From contig CAJXUB010000004.1 in assembly GCA_913061125.1 (NCBI GenBank), positions 1 to 64,000 of the forward strand: DNA of 64,000 nt, in the 5' to 3' direction. This document shows positions 33,944 through 43,252 of this stretch, in pieces (the first letter of the stretch is position 1; every line of letters begins with the position of its first letter). A program made the translations under genes and the position numbers. The notes under the pieces were generated by a model. The model saw nothing but the letters and a program-made list of their open reading frames with translations, did not search any database and was not told where the DNA came from. The stretch comes from an uncultured Flavobacteriaceae bacterium. GTDB taxonomy: Bacteria > Bacteroidota > Bacteroidia > Flavobacteriales > Flavobacteriaceae.

Positions 33944-35698
33944 ATGAAAGAGTTAAGCTACATCAACAAATATTTTATTAAGTACAAGTACCAAGTCATT
34001 TTGGGGGTAATCATTGTGGCTTGCGCCAAAATCTTTTCATTATTTACGCCACAACTCATTGGGGATGTCGTTACATTGGTTGCCAATCAAATGGAAACCC
34101 CATTGGATGAGGCGGAGTTTCGGGCAGCCATTCGATTCAAAATTGTATTGATTTTGGGAGCTGCCCTCGCCACGGGTCTTTTCACTTTTTTGATGCGGCA
34201 AACGCTAATTAATGTATCGCGCTACATTGAATTTGACTTAAAAAATGAAATTTTTGACCATTACCAAAAGTTGTGTTTACCTTTTTACAAGCAAAATAGG
34301 ACAGGCGATTTAATCAACAGAATTACAGAAGACGTCGGAAAGGTACGCATGTATGTTGGGCCGGCACTGATGTACACCATCAATACGGCCACGCTATTTA
34401 TTGTCGCACTAATTTACATGTACAGCAAAGCCCCATCGCTCACCATCTACACGATTCTGCCGTTACCCGTTTTATCGATTTCAATTTATTTTTTAAGCAA
34501 ATTCATTCACAAACGAAGTACCATGGTGCAAGCCCAGCTCTCAACGCTTTCTTCCGCCACTCAAGAAATTTTTAGCGGCATAGCGGTCACCAAGGCCTAT
34601 ACTTTAGAGGATAAAACCAAAGCGGATTTTACATCGCTCTCCAATACGCAACGCCAGAAACGTCTGAATTTGACAAAAGTACAAGCTTTCTTTTTCCCAC
34701 TAATGCTTTTGCTTATAGGGACCAGTAATTTAATCGTAATTTACATCGGCGGACAACAATACATCGAAGGGCAAATTCAAGACCTAGGTACCATTGCCGA
34801 ATTTATCATTTATGTCAATATGCTTACCTGGCCCGTGGCCTCTGTGGGTTGGGTTACATCTTTGGTTCAAGAAGCCGAGGCCTCACAAAAGCGCATTAAC
34901 GCTTTTTTAAAACAAAAACCCAGCATTGAAAATCAACGCGATCTACCCAGCACCATTGAAGGGAAAATTTCGTTTAATCAGGTTTATTTCACTTACAAAG
35001 ATACCGGAATTCAAGCGCTTCAGGGGGTTAATTTCACGATTGAAAAAGGACAAACGCTTGGAATCATTGGAAATACCGGCTCAGGAAAAACAACCCTTCT
35101 GGAACTCATTGGACGTTTATACGATGCTTCAACTGGGCAGATTCAGGTGGACAATACGCCCATCGAATCTCTAAATCTTCACAACCTCAGGTCGGCCATT
35201 GGATATGTGCCTCAAGACCCCTTTTTGTTTTCAGAATCTATTAAAAACAACATTCGTTTTGGAAACCACATGGCCACCGATGATGAGGTAATTTCGGCGG
35301 CAAAAAAAGCAGTGGTACACAATAATATCATCAAATTTCAGGAGGGATATGAGACCGTGCTGGGCGAGCGCGGCATTACGCTATCGGGCGGTCAAAAGCA
35401 ACGGATTTCTATTGCTCGAGCATTTATAAAATCGCCAAAAATTTTACTTTTGGACGACTGCCTATCGGCTGTGGATACTGAAACCGAAGAAGAAATTTTG
35501 AATCACCTGGAGGACATTACCAAGGATCGGACCACAATTATTGTTAGTCATAGAATTTCTTCGGTCAAAAATGCCGATCAAATTATTGTTTTGGATCAGG
35601 GTAAAATAATTCAGCAAGGAACTCATAATGAGTTGGTTAGCCAATCGGGGTACTACAACGATTTGTACAACAAGCAACTTAAAGAGACTGTAATCTAA
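33944..35698 (+). CDS. ABC exporter, fused permease and ATPase (MsbA/MdlB-like)
   Basis: 584 residues. Six membrane helices fill the first ~310 residues. The ATPase domain has Walker A GNTGSGKTT, a Q-loop in VPQDPFLF, signature LSGGQKQRIS, Walker B ILLLDDCLSAVD and the H-loop IIVSHRISS. It would work as a homo- or heterodimer exporting lipids, peptides or drugs. All ATP-binding residues are intact, except that the usual catalytic glutamate after Walker B is Cys (DDC), which points to a degenerate site of a heterodimeric exporter or an atypical member. No partner ABC gene is adjacent. Divergent from nusB. Confidence 0.92.
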   Translation: MKELSYINKYFIKYKYQVILGVIIVACAKIFSLFTPQLIGDVVTLVANQMETPLDEAEFRAAIRFKIVLILGAALATGLFTFLMRQTLINVSRYIEFDLKNEIFDHYQKLCLPFYKQNRTGDLINRITEDVGKVRMYVGPALMYTINTATLFIVALIYMYSKAPSLTIYTILPLPVLSISIYFLSKFIHKRSTMVQAQLSTLSSATQEIFSGIAVTKAYTLEDKTKADFTSLSNTQRQKRLNLTKVQAFFFPLMLLLIGTSNLIVIYIGGQQYIEGQIQDLGTIAEFIIYVNMLTWPVASVGWVTSLVQEAEASQKRINAFLKQKPSIENQRDLPSTIEGKISFNQVYFTYKDTGIQALQGVNFTIEKGQTLGIIGNTGSGKTTLLELIGRLYDASTGQIQVDNTPIESLNLHNLRSAIGYVPQDPFLFSESIKNNIRFGNHMATDDEVISAAKKAVVHNNIIKFQEGYETVLGERGITLSGGQKQRISIARAFIKSPKILLLDDCLSAVDTETEEEILNHLEDITKDRTTIIVSHRISSVKNADQIIVLDQGKIIQQGTHNELVSQSGYYNDLYNKQLKETVI

Positions 35699-35791
35699 AT
35701 CAGCTGGGGTTTATTCCGATAAATAATCCGAGAATAAAGTTGGCAAGATTAAATATTTTTTAGACTTTTGAGGTCCATAAAATTGTAAATC

Positions 35792-36151
35792 ATGTACGAT
35801 AGAGAGCAAGATATTCTGTCCAAAGCGCTTCGAGCTGGAAGACGAACGTATTTTTTTGATGTCAAAACCACCAAAGCTGGAGATTATTATTTGACCATTA
35901 CTGAGAGTAAAAAATTCACCAACGAGGATGGATCTTTTCATTTTAAAAAGCATAAAATCTACTTGTACAAAGAGGATTTTAATGAGTTTAAAACCATTCT
36001 TGATGAAATGACAAATTTTATAATTAACGAAAAAGGCGAGGACATCATCAGCGATTTCCAAAAGAACTCCGAAAACTCGAGTGTTGAACCTCAGGAAACA
36101 GAGGATGGTGATAACAATCAATTTACGGATGTCCACTTTGACGACATTTAA
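35792..36151 (+). CDS. DUF3276 / PUR-alpha-like nucleic-acid-binding protein
   Basis: 119 residues. It starts MYDREQDILSKALRAGRRTYFFDV and continues GDYYLTITESKK, HKIYLYKEDFNEF, the single PUR repeat of the DUF3276 family. The C-terminal 35 residues are acidic and probably disordered. Homologues bind single-stranded DNA or RNA in vitro; the cellular role in Bacteroidota is not established. Monocistronic, ending in a terminator at 36175-36206. Confidence 0.92.
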   Translation: MYDREQDILSKALRAGRRTYFFDVKTTKAGDYYLTITESKKFTNEDGSFHFKKHKIYLYKEDFNEFKTILDEMTNFIINEKGEDIISDFQKNSENSSVEPQETEDGDNNQFTDVHFDDI

Positions 36152-36174
36152 TTGTTGATTTTTAAACTGTTTAT

Positions 36175-36206
36175 AAAAACCGCTTTGTAAGGGCGGTTTT
36201 TTTTAT
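36175..36206 (+). terminator. Terminator after the DUF3276 gene
   Basis: AAACCGC-TTTGTAAG-GGCGGTTT stem-loop followed by eight T, just ahead of the M14 peptidase gene. Confidence 0.8.
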
Positions 36207-36224
36207 CTTTATAAAAAACTTTTC

Positions 36225-38729
36225 ATGAAATTTCGCATTCTTTTGCTTTGTATCCCTCTTTGGGTATGGGCGCAATCGACCCCAAAACTGGCGTATTACT
36301 TGCCCGATTCAACTCACTATAACAACAGTATCCCCACACCAAAATCTGTCATTGACCACCATGTTGGCGAATGGCATGTTTCCCACGATAAATTGGTGTA
36401 TTACATGCGCGAATTGGCAAAACATTCAGATCGTATTCGTATTGAAAACAGAGGCATCACTTTTGAAGGACGGCCACTGGTTTTGCTCACGATTACGAGT
36501 GTGGAAAATCATAAAAAATTGGAGGAGATTAGACTGGAACACTTGAAAGCTACTAGGGGGCTACCCTCAAAAAAGGTAGAAGAACGGCCTGTGGTTGTGT
36601 ATCAAGGATTTTCCATTCATGGCAATGAATCTAGCGGATCCAATGCCGCTTTACTTCTGGCCTATCACTTGGCAGCATCGGAATCTGAGGAGGTAAAAAG
36701 ACTCTTGGACAAGAGTGTAATTCTTTTGGATCCATCAATGAATCCGGATGGGCTTCAGCGGTTTGCCCATTGGGCAAATTCCAACAAAAATATCAATCTT
36801 AACCCCGACCCAAACGATCGCGAATACCACGAGGGGTGGCCGGGTGGTCGAACCAATCATTATTGGTTTGATATGAATAGAGATTGGCTGCCTGTTCAAT
36901 TGCCAGAATCCAAAGTTCGAATTGAAACATTTCACCATTGGATGCCCAATATTTTAACCGATCATCACGAAATGGGAACAAATTCTACGTTTTTCTTTCA
37001 GCCCGGTATTCCATCCAGAACACATCCTTTGACACCAAAATTAAACCAAGAGTTGACCAAAGAAATTGGAACCTATCACGCTGCTGCGTTTGATCGGTTG
37101 GGCGCGTTGTATTACTCTGAAGAAAATTATGACGATTTTTATTATGGAAAAGGATCGACTTTCCCTGATATTAATGGCAGTATTGGTATTTTATTTGAGC
37201 AAGCCAGCTCCAGAGGACACGTTCAAGAGAGTGACAATGGCCTATTGACATTTCCTTTTACCATTAAAAATCAACTTACAGCGGGGCTATCGACTCTTGA
37301 GGCCGCAGTGAATATGCGTCAAAAATTATTAAAATATCAATTTGATTTTTTTAATGATGCCAGACAAGAAGCCAAATCTGAATCGGGACAGGCCTATATC
37401 TTTGGCGATGCTAAAGATCCTGCAAAAGCATATCACTTGGCGGATATTTTGAATCGACACCGTATTGAATTGTATCAACTCAAAGAGGACATTTCCATTG
37501 ATGGATTGTCGTTCGGTGCAGCGACTTCTTATGTGGTACCAAAAGAACAACAAAACAGTCGTCTTTTAAAGGCCATGTTTGAAAGACGAACTGCATTCCA
37601 GGACAGTTTATTTTATGACATTTCGGCTTGGTCATTGCCCTTAGCTTTTGATGTCGATTTTACTTCATCTGGAAAATTAAAACACTCAGGCGATAAAATT
37701 TCACCTAAACTCCCAGATGGAAAACTGTCTCAAAAAAGCAATTATGCCTACCTCATACCATGGAGCGATTATTACAGCCCCAAAGCGCTAAACGCTATAC
37801 TATCAGAAGGAATTCGAGTAAAAGTGGCGCTGCAACCTTTTTCAACGAGAGGTAAAACTTTTGATTATGGAACGCTTCTCGTTCCGGTTCAAAATCAAAC
37901 TAAAAATCCAGAAATTTTAAGCCAATTTTTAGGTGAAGTGGCTCAACAAAATCATCTTTACATTTACGGTGTAGATACGGGTGCTGCTCTTGGCCCTGAC
38001 CTCGGCAGTAATACCTTTCGCACCCTAAAAAAACCGTCTATTGCCCTGGTGGTTGGAGACGGTATTGATGCGTATGATGCAGGTGAAATTTGGCACCTTA
38101 TGGATACCAGATACAATATTCCCATCACCAAACTGGATGTTTCATTAATCAATCAGGCAAAACTTGACCGCTACAACTGCATCATACTCCCAAACACTTA
38201 TGGTCTTGACGACTCTGTTGCAGAACGGCTGAAAGATTGGCTTGATGGTGGTGGGACTTTAGTGGCCTATCAAAACGCTTTGAAATGGCTCAAGTCGAAT
38301 AAATTATTTAACATGGAACTAAAGACCCAAACCCTTGAAGCTCAAAATGTTAATTTCGAAGACCGCTCCAAATTTCGTGGCGCACAAGGCATTGGAGGTG
38401 CAATTTTTGAAGCCAAATTGGATCGATCTCATCCTATTAATTTTGGGTATACTAACCCTACTTTAGCATTGTTTCGTAACACAACACTTTTTATTCAAGC
38501 TGACAAAAACAGTTACAACAACCCCATTCAGTACACTGAAAATCCGCTGCTGAGCGGGTATATTTCTGAGGAAAATCTAGAATTATTAAAAAATACGGTC
38601 CCGTTTAGAGTTTCACGATTTGGGCGGGGAAAAGTTGTAGGTTTTACGGACAATACCAATTTTAGGGCTTTCTGGTACGGTACCAACAAATTGCTGATGA
38701 ACGCGCTGTTTTTTAGGAATCAATTTTAA
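36225..38729 (+). CDS. Secreted M14 family zinc carboxypeptidase
   Basis: 834 residues. Signal peptide MKFRILLLCIPLWVWAQ. The M14 domain occupies about 45-360: first zinc pair HGNESSG (H-x-x-E), substrate-binding region LDPSMNPDGLQRFAHWAN, the third zinc ligand in LTDHHEMGTN and a catalytic glutamate in GILFEQASSRG. The C-terminal half (about 420-834) contains a region like class I glutamine amidotransferase-type folds (LPNTYGLDDSVAERLKDWLDGGGTLVAYQ) without a catalytic cysteine, probably a binding domain. It trims C-terminal residues from extracellular or periplasmic peptides. No T9SS tail, so likely periplasmic. Convergent with csaA. Confidence 0.9.
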   Translation: MKFRILLLCIPLWVWAQSTPKLAYYLPDSTHYNNSIPTPKSVIDHHVGEWHVSHDKLVYYMRELAKHSDRIRIENRGITFEGRPLVLLTITSVENHKKLEEIRLEHLKATRGLPSKKVEERPVVVYQGFSIHGNESSGSNAALLLAYHLAASESEEVKRLLDKSVILLDPSMNPDGLQRFAHWANSNKNINLNPDPNDREYHEGWPGGRTNHYWFDMNRDWLPVQLPESKVRIETFHHWMPNILTDHHEMGTNSTFFFQPGIPSRTHPLTPKLNQELTKEIGTYHAAAFDRLGALYYSEENYDDFYYGKGSTFPDINGSIGILFEQASSRGHVQESDNGLLTFPFTIKNQLTAGLSTLEAAVNMRQKLLKYQFDFFNDARQEAKSESGQAYIFGDAKDPAKAYHLADILNRHRIELYQLKEDISIDGLSFGAATSYVVPKEQQNSRLLKAMFERRTAFQDSLFYDISAWSLPLAFDVDFTSSGKLKHSGDKISPKLPDGKLSQKSNYAYLIPWSDYYSPKALNAILSEGIRVKVALQPFSTRGKTFDYGTLLVPVQNQTKNPEILSQFLGEVAQQNHLYIYGVDTGAALGPDLGSNTFRTLKKPSIALVVGDGIDAYDAGEIWHLMDTRYNIPITKLDVSLINQAKLDRYNCIILPNTYGLDDSVAERLKDWLDGGGTLVAYQNALKWLKSNKLFNMELKTQTLEAQNVNFEDRSKFRGAQGIGGAIFEAKLDRSHPINFGYTNPTLALFRNTTLFIQADKNSYNNPIQYTENPLLSGYISEENLELLKNTVPFRVSRFGRGKVVGFTDNTNFRAFWYGTNKLLMNALFFRNQF

Positions 38730-39062
38730 TTATTGAACACAAGAGCCGTTTGGAACATGCTGGGCGGGCTCCAACAGCACCACATCGTTTTCGGATACGC
38801 CTCCCAAAATTAGACATTCGCTTTTAAAATTAGCAACTTGTTTTGGTGCAAAATTTATATTCGCAACGATTTGTCTGTGGAGCAATTCGGATTTGGTGTA
38901 AAGTGTCGTAATTTGGGCCGAGGATTGCTTCATCCCCAAAGGACCAAAATCAATAATCAATTGATAAGCCGGTTTGCGCGCTTTTGGAAAATCGCGAACT
39001 TCTACGATGGTCCCCACTCTTAAATCAATTTTTTGAAAATCTTCAAATGAAATTTCGCTCAT
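38730..39062 (-). CDS. csaA: tRNA-binding chaperone-like protein CsaA
   Basis: 110 residues, a stand-alone tRNA-binding OB-fold: FEDFQKIDLRVGTIVEV, GPLGMKQSSAQITTLY, ANINFAPKQVANFKSECLILG and the C-terminal VPNGSCVQ. CsaA of Bacillus binds tRNA and has been reported to assist protein export. The gene ends directly against the M14 stop and diverges from a thioredoxin-fold gene. Confidence 0.94.
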   Translation of the reverse strand: MSEISFEDFQKIDLRVGTIVEVRDFPKARKPAYQLIIDFGPLGMKQSSAQITTLYTKSELLHRQIVANINFAPKQVANFKSECLILGGVSENDVVLLEPAQHVPNGSCVQ

Positions 39063-39111
39063 TTCTATGTAACTTTACTGCGTAAAGATATGCATTTTTA
39101 AAACAAAAGTT

Positions 39112-39666
39112 ATGGCCAGAACCCCATCAAATATGTTGCCTCTTGGTACAGATGCGCCGTTGTTTAATTTACTTGATACGAGATCCGGACAAGTTCAGTT
39201 TTTGGATCAAATTCGAGGGGATAACGGTACCGTTATTGCTTTTATTTGCAATCACTGCCCGTTTGTGATTCATATTAATGAGTGCCTGATTGCGTTGGCT
39301 AAAGAATATCAAGCCAAAGGGATAAATTTTATAGCCATTTCAAGCAATGACGTACAAAACTATCCTCAGGATGACCCTCAACAAATGAAACTTCAGGCGG
39401 AAAAACTAGGTTATCCATTCCCTTATTTGTATGATGAAACTCAAGCTGTTGCCAAGGCCTACGATGCCGCTTGCACCCCAGATTTTTATTTGTTTGATGA
39501 CGTTTTAAAGCTTGTATATCGAGGTCAAATGGATGATTCAAGACCCGGAAATGGACAGCCAGTAACTGGTAATGATTTAAGGCATGCCATGAATTGTTTG
39601 TTAAATAACAGTCCAAATCAAAACATACAAAAACCGAGCATTGGGTGTAATATCAAGTGGAAATAA
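39112..39666 (+). CDS. Thioredoxin-fold protein (AhpC/TSA-type redoxin) with CNHCPF motif
   Basis: 184 residues without a signal peptide. MLPLGTDAPLFNLLDT is the redoxin N-terminal pattern. The active site is FICNHCPFVIHI, a CxxC pair typical of this thioredoxin-like subgroup, with the cis-proline region ACTPDFYLFD. A further cysteine pair could lie in MNCLL and SIGCNIKW. It probably reduces disulfides or peroxides in the cytosol. Monocistronic; convergent with the LysM gene, whose stop lies immediately beyond its own. Confidence 0.88.
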   Translation: MARTPSNMLPLGTDAPLFNLLDTRSGQVQFLDQIRGDNGTVIAFICNHCPFVIHINECLIALAKEYQAKGINFIAISSNDVQNYPQDDPQQMKLQAEKLGYPFPYLYDETQAVAKAYDAACTPDFYLFDDVLKLVYRGQMDDSRPGNGQPVTGNDLRHAMNCLLNNSPNQNIQKPSIGCNIKWK

Positions 39667-41610
39667 TCAATCCTCCACTTTCACGACAAACATATCCTGA
39701 TATTTCAAAATAAACGCAGATTCGTTAACGTAGCGTCCGTTGGTATTTTGGGTGTACTTAAATTTATTTTCCAAATAAGTGGTTTGGGTGGAGGTCAATT
39801 GCTCAAAAACGGAGTTAAATGCGGTCAGACGAAGCAGTAGATCAAGGGTGAGGTCAAACCCTCGGGTAGCGTAGCGCGTTGGATAGGTGCCGAATTTTTC
39901 TAGGTACGATTTAGCAAACGAGGTTAACTCTTCCTGATTAAAATGAACCGATACAAATTGAAAGTTCAAATTAGATAAATCTGAATTTGAAATATTAGAT
40001 CCCATAAATGCTTTGTTGTAATTTGTAGTCATCAGACTCAAATCTCGCTCAACTTCAATTTCAATATCATTGTTGTCTTGGTCTTTCTCAGTTGTAATGC
40101 CATTTAAACCATTGAGCATACTCGAAACATTGGAAGCAAAACTCTCATTGGTTGTTTCGAGAAAAATCACGGTCCTACCCGGCTCTAAAGTATTTCTAAC
40201 AGTCTCAAAATCAACATAATATTGATCCCTACCCTCCGAGTCACGTTCGGAAGTTAACACCTCTGCATCTGGAAAAATGGCCTTTATTTTAGAGATTCTA
40301 AATGTGCTTTTAGCGTCTGTAATGATTACAGTGTTGTGCGCTATGGTATCTTTTTTGGCGTGACGCAACAGCTTATCGGCCATCCAGTTATCATCTGGAA
40401 TGGTCTGAATTAAATTCGGATAATTTGCATTAAACTTGACAAATGGAGACACGACAGCAGTATTGCTTTTGGTCATTGCTTTGGCCACAAGCGTGGAATT
40501 TTGAGCAGTGATTGGACCGAGAATAAAATCGTAATTTGATAGATTTTTAGTTTGAATCAGTTGATTAACCGTTTGCGCATTGGCTTGAGTGTCAAAAACT
40601 TGTAATTTGGTGGAAATGCCCAAACGTTTTGCAGAATCTAAAGCCATTTCAACTCCAGCATAAAACTCTGTTGCTATGCGAATGTAACCGTCACGTTGAA
40701 TTTGTTGCTTGGCCAATTGAATGGAATCAAAAGCCACAGAATTGGTCTTAAAAGGAAGTAAAAGTGCCACCAATTTTGGATCGAAATGTTGCAATTGATT
40801 GGCAAGTGTAGTGGTTTCGATAGCATCCAAATCAATAGCCCTAATGCTCGATTTTGGTACCTTGAGTACCATGCCTTCTTTTAGACCTGTTTTTTCAAGT
40901 CCTGGATTGAGTTGTTCTAAACTGTCCTTTTGCAAGCCTAATTTCTTGTATAATCTGTAAAATCCTTCTTTGGGAAGTACTTTATAAAAGCCAAAGCGTT
41001 CGTCAGTAACGTCCTGCTCGGCAGCGCGCTGAATGTTGGGAACATTGAGCTGTTGTCCTGGCTTTAGCACCGATCCAATATCTGGATTTAAAGCTTCTAA
41101 TTCTTGTACAGAAATGCCGTATTTATAGGCCACTCGCCACTTCCCCTCTTTGGGAAGAACAGTGTGGGTTTTTAATGCTTTTGGGATAACGGCAACCGTT
41201 TTTGATTTATATTTTGGGATATAAATTTTGTCTTTAAATTGCAATGGCACATCCATAAGACGCTGATTGTGTCGTTTGATATCATCAACAGTAACATTAT
41301 ATTTTTGGGCGATACTGAACAAGGTTTCTTTTCGTTTTACACGATGGACTTTATAGGAAACAACCTCTTGAATCTCAGTGGTTTTTAGGTCCTTTTTTTG
41401 AATTGCATTTGGAATGACCAAAACAATATCAACTGGAAGTTGATTTTTCACATCAGGGTTTAAAGCCAATATATCAGTGGTTGTAATCCCATACAATCGA
41501 GCAATGGACTCTAAAGTGTCTTTAGATTCCACCGTGTGCGTCCGTAGTGTTTGCGCAAAGGACACGTTAAGGCAAAGGAGGCATAAAACGCCAAATAAAA
41601 TTTTATTCAT
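39667..41610 (-). CDS. Exported protein with four LysM domains and a type 1 periplasmic-binding fold
   Basis: Start chosen at ATG 41610, since MNKILFGVLCLLCLNVSFAQ is a clean signal peptide; the track start adds six residues. Four LysM units lie at about 20-265 (for example HTVESKDTLESIARLYGI and HRVKRKETLFSIAQKY; the last two are diverged). The remainder (about 275-647) is a type 1 periplasmic-binding fold: VALLLPFKTNSVAFD, YAGVEMALDSAKRLGI, FILGPITAQNSTLVA, FVSVHFNQEELTSFAKSY. No ABC transporter is near. The combination of peptidoglycan-binding LysM with this fold recalls LpoA, the activator of PBP1A, so a cell-wall synthesis role is a reasonable hypothesis. It follows guaA, 58 bp away. Confidence 0.85.
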   Translation of the reverse strand: MNKILFGVLCLLCLNVSFAQTLRTHTVESKDTLESIARLYGITTTDILALNPDVKNQLPVDIVLVIPNAIQKKDLKTTEIQEVVSYKVHRVKRKETLFSIAQKYNVTVDDIKRHNQRLMDVPLQFKDKIYIPKYKSKTVAVIPKALKTHTVLPKEGKWRVAYKYGISVQELEALNPDIGSVLKPGQQLNVPNIQRAAEQDVTDERFGFYKVLPKEGFYRLYKKLGLQKDSLEQLNPGLEKTGLKEGMVLKVPKSSIRAIDLDAIETTTLANQLQHFDPKLVALLLPFKTNSVAFDSIQLAKQQIQRDGYIRIATEFYAGVEMALDSAKRLGISTKLQVFDTQANAQTVNQLIQTKNLSNYDFILGPITAQNSTLVAKAMTKSNTAVVSPFVKFNANYPNLIQTIPDDNWMADKLLRHAKKDTIAHNTVIITDAKSTFRISKIKAIFPDAEVLTSERDSEGRDQYYVDFETVRNTLEPGRTVIFLETTNESFASNVSSMLNGLNGITTEKDQDNNDIEIEVERDLSLMTTNYNKAFMGSNISNSDLSNLNFQFVSVHFNQEELTSFAKSYLEKFGTYPTRYATRGFDLTLDLLLRLTAFNSVFEQLTSTQTTYLENKFKYTQNTNGRYVNESAFILKYQDMFVVKVED

Positions 41611-41668
41611 GTTGTTACTTTGGTGCATTTGTAAACTAAGCTATGAAGTGCTTTCGACAAATCCAAAT

Positions 41669-43201
41669 CTATTCCCATTCTATGGTAGCTGGCGGCTTGG
41701 AACTGATGTCGTACACAACTCTATTGACGCCTTTTACTTTATTGATAATTTCATTGGAGGTTTTTTGCAGAAACTCGTAAGGTAAATTAACCCAATCGGC
41801 AGTCATCCCATCAGTACTTTCAACAGCTCTGAGTGCCACACACTTTTCGTAGGTTCGCTCATCGCCCATAACTCCAACACTGTTCACGGGCAACAACATC
41901 GCACCTGCTTGCCACACCTTGTCGTACAAATTCCATTCTCGTAATCCATCGATAAAAATGGCATCAACATCTTGAAGAATACGTACTTTTTCGGGGGTGA
42001 TATCCCCTAGAATTCGAATGGCCAGTCCTGGTCCTGGAAACGGATGACGCCCCAGCAATTGGGCATCAATTCCTAAAGATGCGCCCACGCGGCGTACTTC
42101 GTCTTTAAACAATGTTTTCAAGGGTTCTACAACTTTCAACTTCATAAAATCTGGAAGTCCTCCCACATTATGATGACTTTTTATGGTGGCACTGGGGCCT
42201 CCAGTAGCCGACACGCTTTCTATGACATCAGGGTAAATGGTTCCTTGCGCTAACCATTTGACATTATCGATTAAATGGGCTTCATCATCAAAAACTTCGA
42301 TGAAAACGCGGCCAATGGTTTTTCGTTTTTTTTCGGGATCATCAATCCCTGAAAGGGCCTCCAAAAAACGGGTCGAGGCATCGACACCTTTCACATTTAG
42401 ACCCATACCCTCGTATTGCTTCAGTACACTTGTAAACTCGTTTTTACGCAACAGTCCGTTATTGACAAAAATGCAAAATAAATTGTCGCCAATGGCTTTG
42501 TGTAGAAGGATTGCAGCAACCGTTGAATCGACTCCTCCAGAAAGTCCAAGAACAACTTTGTCGTTTTTAAGTTTGGCTTTAAGTTCGGCTACGGTTTCTT
42601 CCACAAAAGAATCTGGTGTCCAGTCTTGTTTGAACCCCGTTATGTTTACCAAAAAATTCTTCAAAAGTGTTTTTCCATCTGTTGAATGGTACACTTCAGG
42701 GTGAAATTGGATGGCGTAGGTCGTTTCACCTTCAATTTTGTAAGCCGCATTTTCAACATCGCGGGTACTGGCCAATAATACCCCGTTGGTGGGTAAGACT
42801 TTAATGGTGTCGCTATGGCTCATCCATACTTGACTGCCCTCGGAAATATCCTCAAAAAAGGCGTCTTTTTTGATGTATGACAAATTAGCACGACCGTATT
42901 CTCTGGTGTTTGATGGCGCGACATTTCCTCCAGAGAAATGAGCTAAATATTGGGCCCCGTAACAAACCGCCAAAACAGGTTTTTTACCCCGAATTTCAGA
43001 CAAGTCGGGATGCAGCGCGTCGTCGCCTCGAACAGACTGTGGACTACCAGATAGAATGACGGCTTTGTAATGGTCCAATTGTTTAGGAAAATTGTTGTAG
43101 GGATGGATTTCGCTGTAAATGTTAAGTTCGCGAACACGTCGTGCTATGAGCTGGGTGTATTGCGAACCAAAATCGAGAATGAGAACCTTATCATGTTGCA
43201 T
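41669..43201 (-). CDS. guaA: GMP synthase (glutamine-hydrolysing)
   Basis: 510 residues from ATG 43201. The track TTG start at 43207 lies inside a -7 promoter element, so it is rejected. The class I amidotransferase domain has [10 protein letters not shown] (nucleophilic Cys) and QFHPEVYHS (catalytic His). The ATP pyrophosphatase domain has [12 protein letters not shown]. The C-terminal dimerisation domain ends [13 protein letters not shown], the family signature. It converts XMP to GMP. Its likely transcript starts only a few nucleotides before the ATG. It may be co-transcribed with the LysM gene. Confidence 0.97.
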   Translation of the reverse strand: MQHDKVLILDFGSQYTQLIARRVRELNIYSEIHPYNNFPKQLDHYKAVILSGSPQSVRGDDALHPDLSEIRGKKPVLAVCYGAQYLAHFSGGNVAPSNTREYGRANLSYIKKDAFFEDISEGSQVWMSHSDTIKVLPTNGVLLASTRDVENAAYKIEGETTYAIQFHPEVYHSTDGKTLLKNFLVNITGFKQDWTPDSFVEETVAELKAKLKNDKVVLGLSGGVDSTVAAILLHKAIGDNLFCIFVNNGLLRKNEFTSVLKQYEGMGLNVKGVDASTRFLEALSGIDDPEKKRKTIGRVFIEVFDDEAHLIDNVKWLAQGTIYPDVIESVSATGGPSATIKSHHNVGGLPDFMKLKVVEPLKTLFKDEVRRVGASLGIDAQLLGRHPFPGPGLAIRILGDITPEKVRILQDVDAIFIDGLREWNLYDKVWQAGAMLLPVNSVGVMGDERTYEKCVALRAVESTDGMTADWVNLPYEFLQKTSNEIINKVKGVNRVVYDISSKPPATIEWE

Positions 43202-43204
43202 GCC

Positions 43205-43239
43205 CAAAAGTACTATTTATCTCTAAATTCTATATCAAA
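43205..43239 (-). promoter_or_regulatory. guaA promoter (TTTG-N23-TACTTTTG)
   Basis: TTTG (43239-43236) and TACTTTTG (43212-43205) on the minus strand, 23 bp apart. The -7 element ends 3 nt before the ATG at 43201, predicting leaderless or near-leaderless mRNA. Confidence 0.55.
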
Positions 43240-43252
43240 TTAGTATTAAAAT

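Noticed and set aside
42237-42704. 155-residue plus-strand ORF antisense to guaA
   Set aside because: Serine/proline-rich shadow of the guaA coding sequence.
43202-43207. TTG start of guaA in the track
   Set aside because: Overlaps the -7 element; ATG at 43201 fits better.
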